Origin: Zhongshania aliphaticivorans
GTDB taxonomy: Bacteria; Pseudomonadota; Gammaproteobacteria; Pseudomonadales; Spongiibacteraceae
Assembly (NCBI RefSeq): GCF_001586255.1
Contig: NZ_CP014544.1
Location: 4,062,501-4,126,500, forward strand
Reading direction: 5' to 3'
Length of the DNA stretch: 64,000 bases
A program made the translations under genes and the position numbers. Below, one piece after another: positions 9,119 to 19,994 of this stretch (positions within the stretch are counted from its first letter, which is position 1; each line of letters opens with the position of its first letter). The notes under the pieces are model-generated. The model worked only from the letters and a program-made list of their open reading frames with translations, searched no databases and had not been told where the DNA came from.

Positions 9119-9934
9119 CTAGTCGAACCAGTCAAGCGTTTCGTCTGACGCATCGTCTTGTCCGGCGACCACCTCATCAACACACACAATAATAATAGAA
9201 ATATTATCTTTACCACCCGCCATATTTGCCAATTTCAGCAGTAACATTGCGGCGGTTTCAGGCTCCTGCCCGTGTTTGCTTAATACCTTACTGATTTCAG
9301 TATCATCGAGCATACCGCTCAAGCCATCGGAACACAGCAAATAGAGATCCTGACTGCGAACCAGTTCTTCTAATAAATCTACCTCAAGCTCCTCAAGCAA
9401 ACCAAGCGCGCGGGTGATGACATTTTTGTTTTTGGCATTACGGGCTTCTTCTTGGGTATACAGCTTGCGAGTCAGCCATTCCTGCACCAGGGTGTGATCG
9501 GTAGTGAGCTGATCCAAAAACCCCTCGCGAAACCGGTATAAGCGCGAGTCCCCAACATGGGCGATGGCGACGCGGTTAGCCGTAAATTGCATGGCCACCA
9601 CCGTGGTGCCCATGCCTTGACGGGCATAATCTTGTTTCGCAGCGTCGAGTATCGCCGCATTAGCAACAATAACCGCATCGCGAAGATGCAAGGTCTGCGG
9701 AGAATAAACTGCGTTGTCGGCGCTAGGCGCCGGACAATCACTAAAAGACAGGTGATGCGCAATTTCATCAATGGCAATAGCACTGGCGACCTCGCCCGCG
9801 TTGTGGCCGCCCATACCGTCGGCAACCACCATATAGCCTTGGTCTATGGCTAGGCCAATAGCATCTTCATTATGTTCGCGCACTTGACCTATATCAGTAA
9901 TGCCAAAAGCACGAAAACGTATATTCTCATCCAT
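9119..9934 (-). CDS. PP2C-family serine/threonine phosphatase
   Basis: A 271-residue PPM/PP2C phosphatase of the bacterial Stp1/PrpC type. All metal-binding motifs are present in order: RDHNED-type start (REHNEDAIG), ADGMGGHNAGEVAS, HVGDSRLYRFR, TTDHTLVQEW, LCSDGLSGMLDD and the C-terminal GGKDNISIIIV. It should dephosphorylate Ser/Thr-phosphorylated proteins in a Mn/Mg-dependent way in the cytoplasm. It is first in a two-gene operon with the FHA protein. The start at MDENIRFRAFG fits the family length. A cognate Hanks-type kinase is not in the window. Confidence 0.92.
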   Translation of the reverse strand: MDENIRFRAFGITDIGQVREHNEDAIGLAIDQGYMVVADGMGGHNAGEVASAIAIDEIAHHLSFSDCPAPSADNAVYSPQTLHLRDAVIVANAAILDAAKQDYARQGMGTTVVAMQFTANRVAIAHVGDSRLYRFREGFLDQLTTDHTLVQEWLTRKLYTQEEARNAKNKNVITRALGLLEELEVDLLEELVRSQDLYLLCSDGLSGMLDDTEISKVLSKHGQEPETAAMLLLKLANMAGGKDNISIIIVCVDEVVAGQDDASDETLDWFD

Positions 9935-10057
9935 GAATTTGCGCCAACGCTCTACATTATTAAGAACTGAGTATAGTCACTGCTTTTTAACGCGGTCAAT
10001 GTCGATTCTGAACACGCGCTGCCAAGGAGCGGTAGGCAGCGCTCTTTATCAACTAAA

Positions 10058-11215
10058 CTAGGGCTGAAGCTGATCTACCGGACAACTGTCAGACGGTATA
10101 TTTGGATCAACCACACATTCAAAATACGGCACGGTTTCATTGTAGGTGCCGTCGAGCATCTTACGCATATTTTCAAAGGCCACCCGCATTACTGGGTGAT
10201 AAGCCTGTGCTTCAGAGCCGTGCCCCGCCAAATTTAAATAGGGGTCCAAATCACCTAGACCTAAGGTGCCGGTACCCGTTGTACCCGGATCCTGGAAAGG
10301 CGGAATACCCACAATGGTGAAGAACTGCGTAGGAATACCCGCGGTGGTCAGACCCGAGGCCATTACTCGACCCTGATTATGTGGCACTAAGCCATCATTT
10401 ATCGCGTGCACCACAGTCGCGGCCCGCAAACCAGCCAATTTCATTTCCGCCGCTTGGTAGGCTGGCGAGCGCCGCTCATACGCTAAGGGGCAAATAAGAG
10501 GATTGCCGCCGGTCTCCCGCTCAATACCCGCCTGCGCTTGGGCTGCCGTTTCCGATATCGAGGCCGCCGCTGTCGCTTCGGCATACGTCTCAATCAGCTG
10601 ACTCACGCCCTCTACATCCAGCCAGTAATCGTAGAGTGAGCTGCCATCGGCAGTTACCGCCGTCGATTCCACTATCGCCGTCCCGGAGATTGAGCCACCC
10701 ATCGACACCCCGAAAATATAAACGGTTTCAATGCTGGGAAACTTCTTCATGGCGTGCAAGGTCGCCGCAATCGTATCGTGGGCACCACGCAGAGTAGGAA
10801 AACCCAGATTATCGCGGTAGTCAGTCGTCACAAAGGCAACATTGCCGGGATTATTTTCAAAGGTCCGTGCAAGGCGAATTTCCCTCAGCATATGCGGCAG
10901 CCAACTTTTGCGTACCGTGTGGCCGATTCCGTGGGCAAACACCACTAGGCGCGTTGGCGCCTCATCTTTCTTATAAACCAAGAGACCTTCAGGCAATGGC
11001 AGATTTGACGCTGTATCCGGCACGCACAGCGGGTTAATATCCATTGGCCCGGCAATATTAAACGCCGCTAAATCCGCCGCGGCGTTAGTTGTAAATGCTT
11101 CAGTAACGTAACTCGCCGACGACGAGGAACTCGAGGACGAGCTCGACGACGTTGAACCACCGCAGGCGCCAAGTGTTGCGATAAGACCTAGAATAATAAT
11201 ATGAGGATATTTCAT
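10058..11215 (-). CDS. Lipoprotein with alpha/beta-hydrolase fold
   Basis: A 385-residue protein with a lipoprotein signal peptide (MKYPHIIILGLIATLGAC, lipobox LGAC). A low-complexity linker with a run of eleven serines leads into an alpha/beta-hydrolase domain. Visible catalytic features are VVFAHGIGHT (oxyanion region) and a nucleophile elbow FGVSMGGS. Late His residues such as AGHGSEAQAYHPV are candidate catalytic bases. The serine run uses six-fold Ser codons mixed (TCG, TCC, AGC, AGT), so it is not a simple triplet slip. The serine linker probably tethers the enzyme to the outer membrane. Substrate is unknown; an ester or lipid is likely. The frame is open upstream to 11290, but the lipoprotein signal fixes the start at 11215 (or MGES at 11227). 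It is divergent from a methyltransferase gene. Confidence 0.78.
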   Translation of the reverse strand: MKYPHIIILGLIATLGACGGSTSSSSSSSSSSSASYVTEAFTTNAAADLAAFNIAGPMDINPLCVPDTASNLPLPEGLLVYKKDEAPTRLVVFAHGIGHTVRKSWLPHMLREIRLARTFENNPGNVAFVTTDYRDNLGFPTLRGAHDTIAATLHAMKKFPSIETVYIFGVSMGGSISGTAIVESTAVTADGSSLYDYWLDVEGVSQLIETYAEATAAASISETAAQAQAGIERETGGNPLICPLAYERRSPAYQAAEMKLAGLRAATVVHAINDGLVPHNQGRVMASGLTTAGIPTQFFTIVGIPPFQDPGTTGTGTLGLGDLDPYLNLAGHGSEAQAYHPVMRVAFENMRKMLDGTYNETVPYFECVVDPNIPSDSCPVDQLQP

Positions 11216-11408
11216 TGATTCACCCATGTGAGAAACCGGTCTGACTCCACAGCCAAGGATTTGTCGCCTAGAGTCAGCGTAACAACGCATTTATTGCTAT
11301 TTGTGCAGCATGTTTGCCTTGATAACAAAACTTGTCAATCTCGGGTATTGTGGAATACTCGCATATCGGCTGCGAGATACGTCAAAACCCCCTAATAGGA
11401 AGAACAAT

Positions 11409-12029
11409 ATGGGCTTTTACGAAAATAAAATACTTCCCTTTGTTATCGACAAAGCCTGCTCGATGGCGCCAATTATGGCGCTCCGCGAAAAAATCGTGCC
11501 GCTGGCAAGCGGGGTGGTACTGGAGGTCGGCATGGGCAGCGGTATTAACTTAGCGCTGTATCAAGCCGACAATATCGACTTTATTTGGGGACTTGAACCC
11601 TCCGAAGGCATGCGTAAAAAGGCCCGCGCAAACCTTAAAAACACCAATCTCAAAGTAAAGTGGCTCAATTTAAACGGCGAAGACATCTCCCTAGACGACA
11701 ATAGTGTCGACACCGTATTACTCACCTACACCCTGTGCACCATCCCCGACTGGCAGCAGGCCCTGCAGCAAATGCGGCGGGTACTAAAGCCTGGTGGCAA
11801 ATTACTGTTTTGTGAGCACGGCCTTGCGCCGGACCGCAATATTCAAAACTGGCAAAACCGCATCACTCCGGTATGGAAAAAGCTAGCGGGGGGATGCCAC
11901 CTCAACCGCCGCATTCCCGAACTCATCACCAGCTGCGGATTTAAAATTGACAGCCTTGAGCAATGCTATGTTGACGACGCGCCACGAATAGCTGGGTATA
12001 TGTATTACGGGACGGCGGTGAAAAATTAG
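11409..12029 (+). CDS. Class I SAM-dependent methyltransferase
   Basis: A 206-residue Rossmann methyltransferase. Motif I is VVLEVGMGSGINLALY, the acidic residue at the end of beta-2 is in WGLEPSEGM, motif IV is DNSVDTVLLTYTLCTI, and the post-motif is RRVLKPGGKLLFCEHG. It resembles the UbiE/phosphatidylethanolamine N-methyltransferase-like group, but the substrate cannot be assigned. The upstream frame reaches 11301. I start at the ATG at 11409 because AGGAAGA precedes it and the MGFYENKILPFVID start is typical of the group. It stands alone between the divergent lipoprotein gene and an inverted repeat. Confidence 0.85.
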   Translation: MGFYENKILPFVIDKACSMAPIMALREKIVPLASGVVLEVGMGSGINLALYQADNIDFIWGLEPSEGMRKKARANLKNTNLKVKWLNLNGEDISLDDNSVDTVLLTYTLCTIPDWQQALQQMRRVLKPGGKLLFCEHGLAPDRNIQNWQNRITPVWKKLAGGCHLNRRIPELITSCGFKIDSLEQCYVDDAPRIAGYMYYGTAVKN

Positions 12030-12030
12030 T

Positions 12031-12120
12031 TGGAAGTCGGGCGTCTGATGTCGGACAAAAACCAAAAGCAGCCATACGCTCAAATTGGGACGTACGGCCT
12101 CGTCAGACCTCCGACTTCCG
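12031..12120. repeat. Imperfect inverted repeat downstream of the methyltransferase
   Basis: Arms 12031-12050 and 12101-12120 pair over about 20 bases with a few mismatches (GGAAGTCGG ... CCGACTTCC, and GTCTGA ... TCAGAC). A fragment of the same GTCGGAGGTC-type sequence recurs at 12120-12130 and at 13467-13479. It may be a decayed mobile repeat acting as a stem-loop before the symporter gene. No T-run follows. Confidence 0.5.
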
Positions 12121-12191
12121 AGGTCAGACGAAGCCGTGCTAAAGTAAAGCGCTATGTCGCTCAGCCACTAAAATTAAAGAGTAAATAGCAC

Positions 12192-13466
12192 ATGCGCAAT
12201 ATTCCCCTGCACTGGCAAATTGGCATCGCAATTCTTCTTGCGGTATTGGCCGGAATACTCGGCGGCGCCGACGGCGGCATAGGCGGACTGTCTTTTATAT
12301 CGGTATATGAGTTTCTTGGCACCATTTTTCTTAACGCCTTAAAAATGCTCATTGTCCCGCTGGTAATGGCGTCCATTATTAGCGGCATGGCAGGCGTAGG
12401 CGGTGATAAATTAGAGAAGCTCGGCGGCAAAACCCTGCTCTTTTACGCTTCTAGCAGCCTCATTGCCATACTCATTGGTTTGGCCGTGGTGAATATTATC
12501 GCGCCGGGCAGCGGTGACAACCAAGCCCTTGCCGCCACCATCAGCAGCAGCGACCCAGAATTGAGCGACACCCTAGCCAAGGTCGAAGGACGTGGCATGG
12601 CCGATGTTGTGCAAGTGTTTGTGCGCATGGTGCCCACCAATGTCGTGGCGGCCGCCGCAAACGGCCAAATGCTAGGCTTAATCTTTTTTAGCCTGCTCTT
12701 TGGCTTTTTTCTGGCGCGCAGTAAATCCGAACACGCCGCCACCCTTATGCATTTCTGGCAAGGGGTGATGGACATCATGACCGAAATCACCATGTGGGTG
12801 ATGAAATTTGCCCCACTCGGGGTATTCGGTTTAGTGGCCAAGACCGTCGCCGCCACCGGATTTGCGGCGTTCAAACCCATGCTATTGTTTTTCTTTACGG
12901 CCTTGTTAGCCTTATTAATTCACGCCTTTGTGGCGTTACCGCTCTTGCTCCGTTACGTGGGCAGAGTTAACCCCAAAGCCCATTTTGCGGCCATGACCCC
13001 AGCAATGCTAACCGCCTTCTCTACCGCGTCTAGCTCCGCAACCCTGCCCTTGACTCTCGAGAGCATCCAAGAAAAATCCGGCGTATCGAAACGGGTAAGT
13101 GGTTTTGTATTACCCCTTGGCGCCACCGTTAACATGGACGGCACAGCCCTTTACGAGTGTGTTGCCGCCATGTTTATCGCCCAGGTTTACGGGCTTGACC
13201 TAAGCTGGGTGCAACAATTTACCGTGGTCATTATTGCCCTGCTCACCTCCATTGGCGTGGCCGGTATACCCGCCGCGAGCTTAGTTGCCATCTCGGTAAT
13301 TCTCGGAGCAATAGGGCTTCCTCTTGAAGGGATTGGCTTATTATTGGTTACCGACCGCGTTCTCGATATGGTGCGCACCGCGGTGAACGTGTTTAGCGAC
13401 TCCTGCGCGGCGGTCATTATTGCGCGCAGTGAAGGCGAGACCACTAAAGTAGCAGCACAGGTTTAA
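12192..13466 (+). CDS. Dicarboxylate/amino acid:cation symporter (DAACS family)
   Basis: A 424-residue polytopic membrane transporter of the GltP/DctA family. Diagnostic motifs are the serine-rich TAFSTASSSATLPLTLES re-entrant loop, the NMDGTALYE motif in TM7, and a C-terminal DRVLDMVRTAVNVFSD segment whose Asp/Arg/Asn residues shape the substrate site. Family members import C4-dicarboxylates, glutamate or related acidic substrates with Na+ or H+. The next two genes make HMG-CoA reductase and a CaiB-type CoA-transferase in the same direction (106-bp gap). A branched dicarboxylate such as 3-hydroxy-3-methylglutarate, or mevalonate, is therefore a possible substrate; this is inference from context only. 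Confidence 0.9.
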   Translation: MRNIPLHWQIGIAILLAVLAGILGGADGGIGGLSFISVYEFLGTIFLNALKMLIVPLVMASIISGMAGVGGDKLEKLGGKTLLFYASSSLIAILIGLAVVNIIAPGSGDNQALAATISSSDPELSDTLAKVEGRGMADVVQVFVRMVPTNVVAAAANGQMLGLIFFSLLFGFFLARSKSEHAATLMHFWQGVMDIMTEITMWVMKFAPLGVFGLVAKTVAATGFAAFKPMLLFFFTALLALLIHAFVALPLLLRYVGRVNPKAHFAAMTPAMLTAFSTASSSATLPLTLESIQEKSGVSKRVSGFVLPLGATVNMDGTALYECVAAMFIAQVYGLDLSWVQQFTVVIIALLTSIGVAGIPAASLVAISVILGAIGLPLEGIGLLLVTDRVLDMVRTAVNVFSDSCAAVIIARSEGETTKVAAQV

Positions 13467-13572
13467 GGTCGGAGGTCGGCAGCTTAGATTCCAGCCTCCG
13501 CTGTGCTTCAGGATATTTTACCTTTTCGTCCGACCGATCCCGTTCACATTCCCACAAAAATAAGAGATAACG

Positions 13573-14751
13573 ATGAGCTTACGTAAGCCAATTCCCCGCC
13601 TTAAAGAAGACAATTATTCCGAGGCCGCCGCCAAACAACGGCGGGAATTTATTGAGGCCGAAACCGGGGCCAGCCTAAAACACACCGGCCACTACTCCAT
13701 TGATCCAAAGGTAGTTGAGGGCAATGCCGAAAACTTTATTGGCGTGGTGCAAATGCCTCTTGGGGTTGCCGGGCCCTATTTAATTAATGGTGAGCACGCC
13801 CAAGGGGTTTTCTATGTGCCCATGGCAACCACCGAAGGCACCCTCATTGCGTCGTACAGTCGCGGCATGCGCGTTATTTCTGAATCTGGTGGCGCCACAG
13901 TTACGGTAACGGGCGAATCTATGCAGCGCGCGCCACTGTTTGAATTTGCCAGCGCCCGCGAAGCCCTGCATTTTTCCCAGTGGCTTGAGCAAGAACTTCC
14001 TGCCATTCGCGCCCAAGCTGAAAGCACCACCGCCATTGGCAAGCTGCAACATATTCAAAGCTGGGTCATTGCCAATAAATTATTCACCCGCTTTAACTAC
14101 AGCACCGGTGACGCCGCTGGCCAAAACATGACCGGCAAGGCCACCCACAAAGCCTGCCAATGGATACTCGGTAATTACCCCGGCGTGATTGAAAACTTCT
14201 CGCTCTCCTGCGGTATCGAAACTGACAAAAAGCACTCGCACATGAACCTTTTACACAGTCGCGGCAAAAAGGTCGTGGCCGAAGCCACCATCAGCAAAGA
14301 CGTACTTAAAGACCTCATGCGCGCAGATCCTGAGCGCATGGTACGCCTGCGCCAACGCACGATACTCGGTGCTATTTTGGCGGGTTCAGCCTACAACGGC
14401 CCACACTCGGCAAACGGCATTGCCTCCATGTTTATCGCCACCGGCCAAGATGAGGCCAATGTCGTGGAATCCCATACCGGCATCGCCTTTATGGACCTCA
14501 CTCCGGCGGGGGATTTGTATTACTCAGTGACACTGCCCTCCATCATTTGCGCCAGTTATGGCGGCGGCACCGGCCTACCCACCCAGCGCGAATGCTTAGA
14601 AATGATGGACTGCTACGGCCAAGGCAAGGCCCGCAAATTAGCCGAAATTATTGGCGCCACGGTACTCGCTGGCGATCTTTCGCTGGCCGCCGCCATCGTC
14701 TCTGACGAGTGGGTATCGAGCCACGATCAACTCGGCCGCAACCGCCCGTAA
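13573..14751 (+). CDS. Hydroxymethylglutaryl-CoA reductase, class I-like
   Basis: A 392-residue HMG-CoA reductase with all four catalytic elements: Glu88 in MATTEGTL, Lys in TDKK (217-220), Asp293 in ATGQDEANV and His384 in SSHDQLGRNRP. ENFIG and VPMATTEG match class I (eukaryote/archaeal-type) enzymes rather than the PMVVEEPS of class II enzymes. The reaction interconverts HMG-CoA and mevalonate with NAD(P)H. No other mevalonate-pathway gene is visible. Pairing with a CoA-transferase (3-bp gap) and a symporter suggests a catabolic or salvage role (mevalonate to HMG-CoA) rather than isoprenoid synthesis, which most gammaproteobacteria do through MEP. AAGAGATAACG precedes the ATG as a modest RBS. 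Confidence 0.9.
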   Translation: MSLRKPIPRLKEDNYSEAAAKQRREFIEAETGASLKHTGHYSIDPKVVEGNAENFIGVVQMPLGVAGPYLINGEHAQGVFYVPMATTEGTLIASYSRGMRVISESGGATVTVTGESMQRAPLFEFASAREALHFSQWLEQELPAIRAQAESTTAIGKLQHIQSWVIANKLFTRFNYSTGDAAGQNMTGKATHKACQWILGNYPGVIENFSLSCGIETDKKHSHMNLLHSRGKKVVAEATISKDVLKDLMRADPERMVRLRQRTILGAILAGSAYNGPHSANGIASMFIATGQDEANVVESHTGIAFMDLTPAGDLYYSVTLPSIICASYGGGTGLPTQRECLEMMDCYGQGKARKLAEIIGATVLAGDLSLAAAIVSDEWVSSHDQLGRNRP

Positions 14752-14754
14752 GCA

Positions 14755-15975
14755 ATGAGCAACACCATGACCACAAGCACAGCCAACACCGGCCCTTTAC
14801 AGGGTATTCGCATATTAGAATTGGGGCAGCTCATCGCGGGGCCGTTCACTACCGCCATGCTCGCCTATTTTGGTGCCGAGGTAATCAAAATCGAAGCCCC
14901 CGGTATTGGCGACCCCATTCGCCGCTGGCGCAGCATGAAGGGCGACACGTCGCTGTGGTGGTATAGCATTGGCCGCAATAAAAAGTCGGTAACCCTTGAT
15001 TTGCGCCACCCCGAGGGCCAAGCCATTGTTCGCGACCTCGCTAAACAGTGCGATGTACTGGTGGAGAATTTTCGCCCCGGTGTGATGGAAGCCTGGCAGC
15101 TCGGCCCCGACGACTTAAAAACCGATAACCCCAATTTGGTTTACACCCGTATTTCCGGTTACGGCCAAACCGGCCCCTATGCCGACAAGCCTGGCTTTGC
15201 CTCGGTATGCGAAGGCATCAGTGGCTTTCGTCATTTAAATGGTTTCCCCGGTGAAGCCCCGGTCAGACCCAACCTTAGTCTCGGCGACAGCATCGCCTCG
15301 CTGCACGCCATCATCGGCATTTTAATGGCCCTTAACGCGCGCGAGCGCGGCCTCCACAAAGGGCAGGTCGTCGACGTAGCGCTCTATGAAACCATGTTCA
15401 ATATGCTGGAGTCCGTCGTACCCGAATACGCAGAAGAGGGAATTATTCGGCAAGCCTCTGGCACTACCCTCACCGGCATTGTGCCCACCAATACCTATCG
15501 CTGTAGCGACGGCAAATACGTGATTATTGGCGGCAATGGCGACTCTATTTTCAAGCGCCTAATGAATGCCATTGGTCGCGATGATTTTGCCAAGGACCCG
15601 GCCATGAGTGACAACGCTGGACGCGTTATTCACCAAGAAAAAATCGACACCGCAATTGCCGATTGGTGTGCCACCCAAACCATCCAATCCACTATCGAGC
15701 AATTAGAAGCGGTGCGGGTGCCCGCCGGGCCAATTTACAATGCCCAAGACATGGCCGAAGACCCACACTTCCAAGCCCGAGATTTATTTGAAAAAGTTGA
15801 GGTAAACGGCGATACCCTAACTATTCCCGGCATGGTGCCAAAATTAGTCGGTACGCCCGGCAGCACACAATGGCCTGGCCCAAGCTTGGGACAGCATACC
15901 GACGAGGTTTTAAGCCAATTATTGGCGTTTAACGAAGAGCGCATAACAGCGCTTAAAGAAGACGCGGTAATTTAA
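14755..15975 (+). CDS. CaiB/BaiF family (class III) CoA-transferase
   Basis: A 406-residue CoA-transferase. N-terminal motifs include IRILELGQLIAGPFTTAMLA, VIKIEAPG and NKKSVTLDLRHPEG. The catalytic Asp is Asp178 in LSLGDSIASLHAIIGIL. The overall pattern recalls the SUGCT-like branch, which moves CoA from succinyl-CoA to glutarate or 3-hydroxy-3-methylglutarate. That assignment is by resemblance only, but it fits the upstream HMG-CoA reductase well: together they would connect free hydroxymethylglutarate, HMG-CoA and mevalonate. The start overlaps the end of the HMGR gene region closely (stop, GCA, ATG), implying translational coupling; MTTS at 14767 is an alternative start. A strong hairpin at the stop codon ends the operon. 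Confidence 0.88.
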   Translation: MSNTMTTSTANTGPLQGIRILELGQLIAGPFTTAMLAYFGAEVIKIEAPGIGDPIRRWRSMKGDTSLWWYSIGRNKKSVTLDLRHPEGQAIVRDLAKQCDVLVENFRPGVMEAWQLGPDDLKTDNPNLVYTRISGYGQTGPYADKPGFASVCEGISGFRHLNGFPGEAPVRPNLSLGDSIASLHAIIGILMALNARERGLHKGQVVDVALYETMFNMLESVVPEYAEEGIIRQASGTTLTGIVPTNTYRCSDGKYVIIGGNGDSIFKRLMNAIGRDDFAKDPAMSDNAGRVIHQEKIDTAIADWCATQTIQSTIEQLEAVRVPAGPIYNAQDMAEDPHFQARDLFEKVEVNGDTLTIPGMVPKLVGTPGSTQWPGPSLGQHTDEVLSQLLAFNEERITALKEDAVI

Positions 15976-15999
15976 GCGCCGTGCTAACACGGCGCTTAA
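15972..15999. terminator. Bidirectional terminator hairpin between CoA-transferase and katG
   Basis: A perfect 12-bp stem TTAAGCGCCGTG / CACGGCGCTTAA with a CTAA loop. It includes the stop codon of the CoA-transferase and lies between two convergent genes. T-runs are short, so function is likely but not certain. Confidence 0.75.
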
Positions 16000-16015
16000 C
16001 AACAATCGCGTATGT

Positions 16016-18595
<2,580 letters not shown>

Positions 18596-18754
18596 ATGGA
18601 GTTAGGAAAAAGCCTTCGGACCACCCGCAAGCTGCGCAGACACAAACTGCTGTGGACTAATCTTACGCAAGTGCGCGACATTCAAATTGACTCTTTTTCA
18701 CCGGCCCGCCACCCGAGTATGTGCGACGTCCAATGGCAGCAAGGAGAGGCGTAA
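18596..18754 (+). CDS. Putative 52-residue small protein, translationally coupled to a methyltransferase
   Basis: An ATG at 18596, preceded by AAGGA eight bases upstream, opens a 52-codon frame ending with TAA at 18752-18754. The basic N-terminal half (GKSLRTTRKLRRHKLLW) is followed by a neutral tail. The stop lies two bases before the ATG of the methyltransferase gene at 18757, and this frame contains that gene's ribosome-binding site (AAGGAGAGG). Such an arrangement often reflects translational coupling or a leader peptide. I do not recognise the product, and it could be a chance ORF. The longest frame of the methyltransferase overlaps it out of phase from 18721. Confidence 0.4.
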   Translation: MELGKSLRTTRKLRRHKLLWTNLTQVRDIQIDSFSPARHPSMCDVQWQQGEA

Positions 18755-18756
18755 AG

Positions 18757-19350
18757 ATGGACCCAATACTACTTGGTGAAAAATACGACAACATCGCTCA
18801 GTGGTGGCATAAGCAACATAGCGATTCACGCTACGGCCTAGCGCAATTTGAAAAAGCGATTGGCCTTCGCGCTGCTGGCGGCAAGGCGCTGGATGTTGGC
18901 TGCGGCGCCGGAGGACGGTTTATTCGTATTCTTCACCAGAAGAATTATTCAGTGACCGGTTTAGATATATCTGCGGAAATGATCGCGCTCGCACAAGCAA
19001 ATCATCCTCAGCATAATTTTATACACAGTGATATTTGCAACTGGGAAAGCGATGAGAATTTTGATTTTATCCTTGCTTGGGACAGCCTATTTCACCTGCC
19101 TTTTAATATGCAAAAGCCAGTGCTCAAAAAGCTTTGTCAAAAGCTAAACCACAACGGTGTACTCATTTATAGCTTTGGCGACGACTACGGTGAGCATAGC
19201 GACCAATGGCATAACGACACTTTTTATTACAGCTCTATTGGCCTGCGTGAAAACTGCCAATTACTGCTCAATATGGGACTGTCGATTTTGCATCTCGAAT
19301 TGGATCAGCTTCCAGAAAAGCACGCTTATATCATCGCTCAAAAACGTTAA
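18757..19350 (+). CDS. Class I SAM-dependent methyltransferase
   Basis: A 197-residue methyltransferase. Motif I is KALDVGCGAGGRFIRIL, the beta-2 acidic end is VTGLDISAEMIALA, followed by HSDICNW and FDFILAWDSLFHLP. The fold resembles the small Tellurite-resistance TehB / UbiE-like group. The His/Trp-rich start (KYDNIAQWWHKQHSDSRYG) is characteristic of a group of uncharacterised methyltransferases; the substrate is unknown. The start is chosen at 18757 because AAGGAGAGG lies nine bases upstream; the frame stays open to 18721. It lies downstream of the putative 52-residue ORF and converges with the SpoIIAA-like gene. Confidence 0.85.
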   Translation: MDPILLGEKYDNIAQWWHKQHSDSRYGLAQFEKAIGLRAAGGKALDVGCGAGGRFIRILHQKNYSVTGLDISAEMIALAQANHPQHNFIHSDICNWESDENFDFILAWDSLFHLPFNMQKPVLKKLCQKLNHNGVLIYSFGDDYGEHSDQWHNDTFYYSSIGLRENCQLLLNMGLSILHLELDQLPEKHAYIIAQKR

Positions 19351-19370
19351 GCGCATTTCTCAAGCTAGTT

Positions 19371-19736
19371 TTAAGATTGCAGCCAGTTTTCAGCAAGTTC
19401 AATATCTTTAAAATCAAAAGCCTTTATTTCTAAATTTCGAAAAAACTTACCTTCTAATTCACTGATCTTTTTCAACCACTTTTTATCGCTCAGTACGGCA
19501 ATGCGCTTAAATTTTTTCATCAATTTTAGCAGCGTTGGCATACGCGATAGCTCATGTGCCATTGCCGCCAGTGACGGAAACTGAAAATCTTCGATACGGT
19601 ATAGCATGACACCGTCTTCAATGTTTTCTGACTCTTTCAGCAAATCGTCTAACGCCTTTTTCATGACGTTAGCATCTATTTTGCCATTGAGAACGATATC
19701 GATACGGTTGCCAGCACTATGAATAACTTCAAGCAT
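19371..19736 (-). CDS. SpoIIAA-like (STAS-related) protein
   Basis: A 121-residue cytoplasmic protein with the alpha/beta layout of the SpoIIAA-like family: RIDIVLNGKIDANVMKKALDDL, then DGVMLYRIEDFQFPS, a helix, and IAVLSDKKWLKKISELEGKF. Family members are STAS-like domains of unclear function, often linked to membrane or stress roles. TTGGAGCC lies upstream of the ATG. Two further small reverse-strand genes lie upstream (19758-19964 and 19995-20429), and the four reverse genes from the sigma-54 activator onward could be one transcript. Confidence 0.75.
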   Translation of the reverse strand: MLEVIHSAGNRIDIVLNGKIDANVMKKALDDLLKESENIEDGVMLYRIEDFQFPSLAAMAHELSRMPTLLKLMKKFKRIAVLSDKKWLKKISELEGKFFRNLEIKAFDFKDIELAENWLQS

Positions 19737-19757
19737 ATTGGCTCCAAAGAAATTGTC

Positions 19758-19964
19758 TTATAAAGCTAAAACCCGTGGCACGCACATTAGCATTACACCA
19801 ACCACAACCACAGTAATAGCACTACTAAACACATAAGGATAGAGCATTAAAGCAATGCCGGTATACAACACCACTTTATTGCCCTGTTTGCGACCATAGA
19901 CAAAGTAACCCAAACCGATAGAGCTAAATAATAAGCTCCATAACAGCATTGCCTCGCTGCTCAT
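19758..19964 (-). CDS. Small membrane protein with two to three TM segments
   Basis: A 68-residue protein with hydrophobic segments at about 7-21, 29-43 and 45-66, and the loop VYGRKQGNK between the first two. This pattern is shared by short conserved hypothetical proteins of gammaproteobacteria, whose function is unknown. A GAGGTG lies before the ATG. It lies 21 bp upstream of the SpoIIAA-like gene and 30 bp downstream of the next reverse gene. Confidence 0.65.
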   Translation of the reverse strand: MSSEAMLLWSLLFSSIGLGYFVYGRKQGNKVVLYTGIALMLYPYVFSSAITVVVVGVMLMCVPRVLAL

Positions 19965-19994
19965 GAATACACACCTCTGTGTCTTTTCTTAACT

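Noticed and set aside
13467-13500. GTCGGAGGTCGG-type sequence after the symporter gene
   Set aside because: Only a fragment of the inverted repeat at 12031-12120 is present; too short for a separate call.
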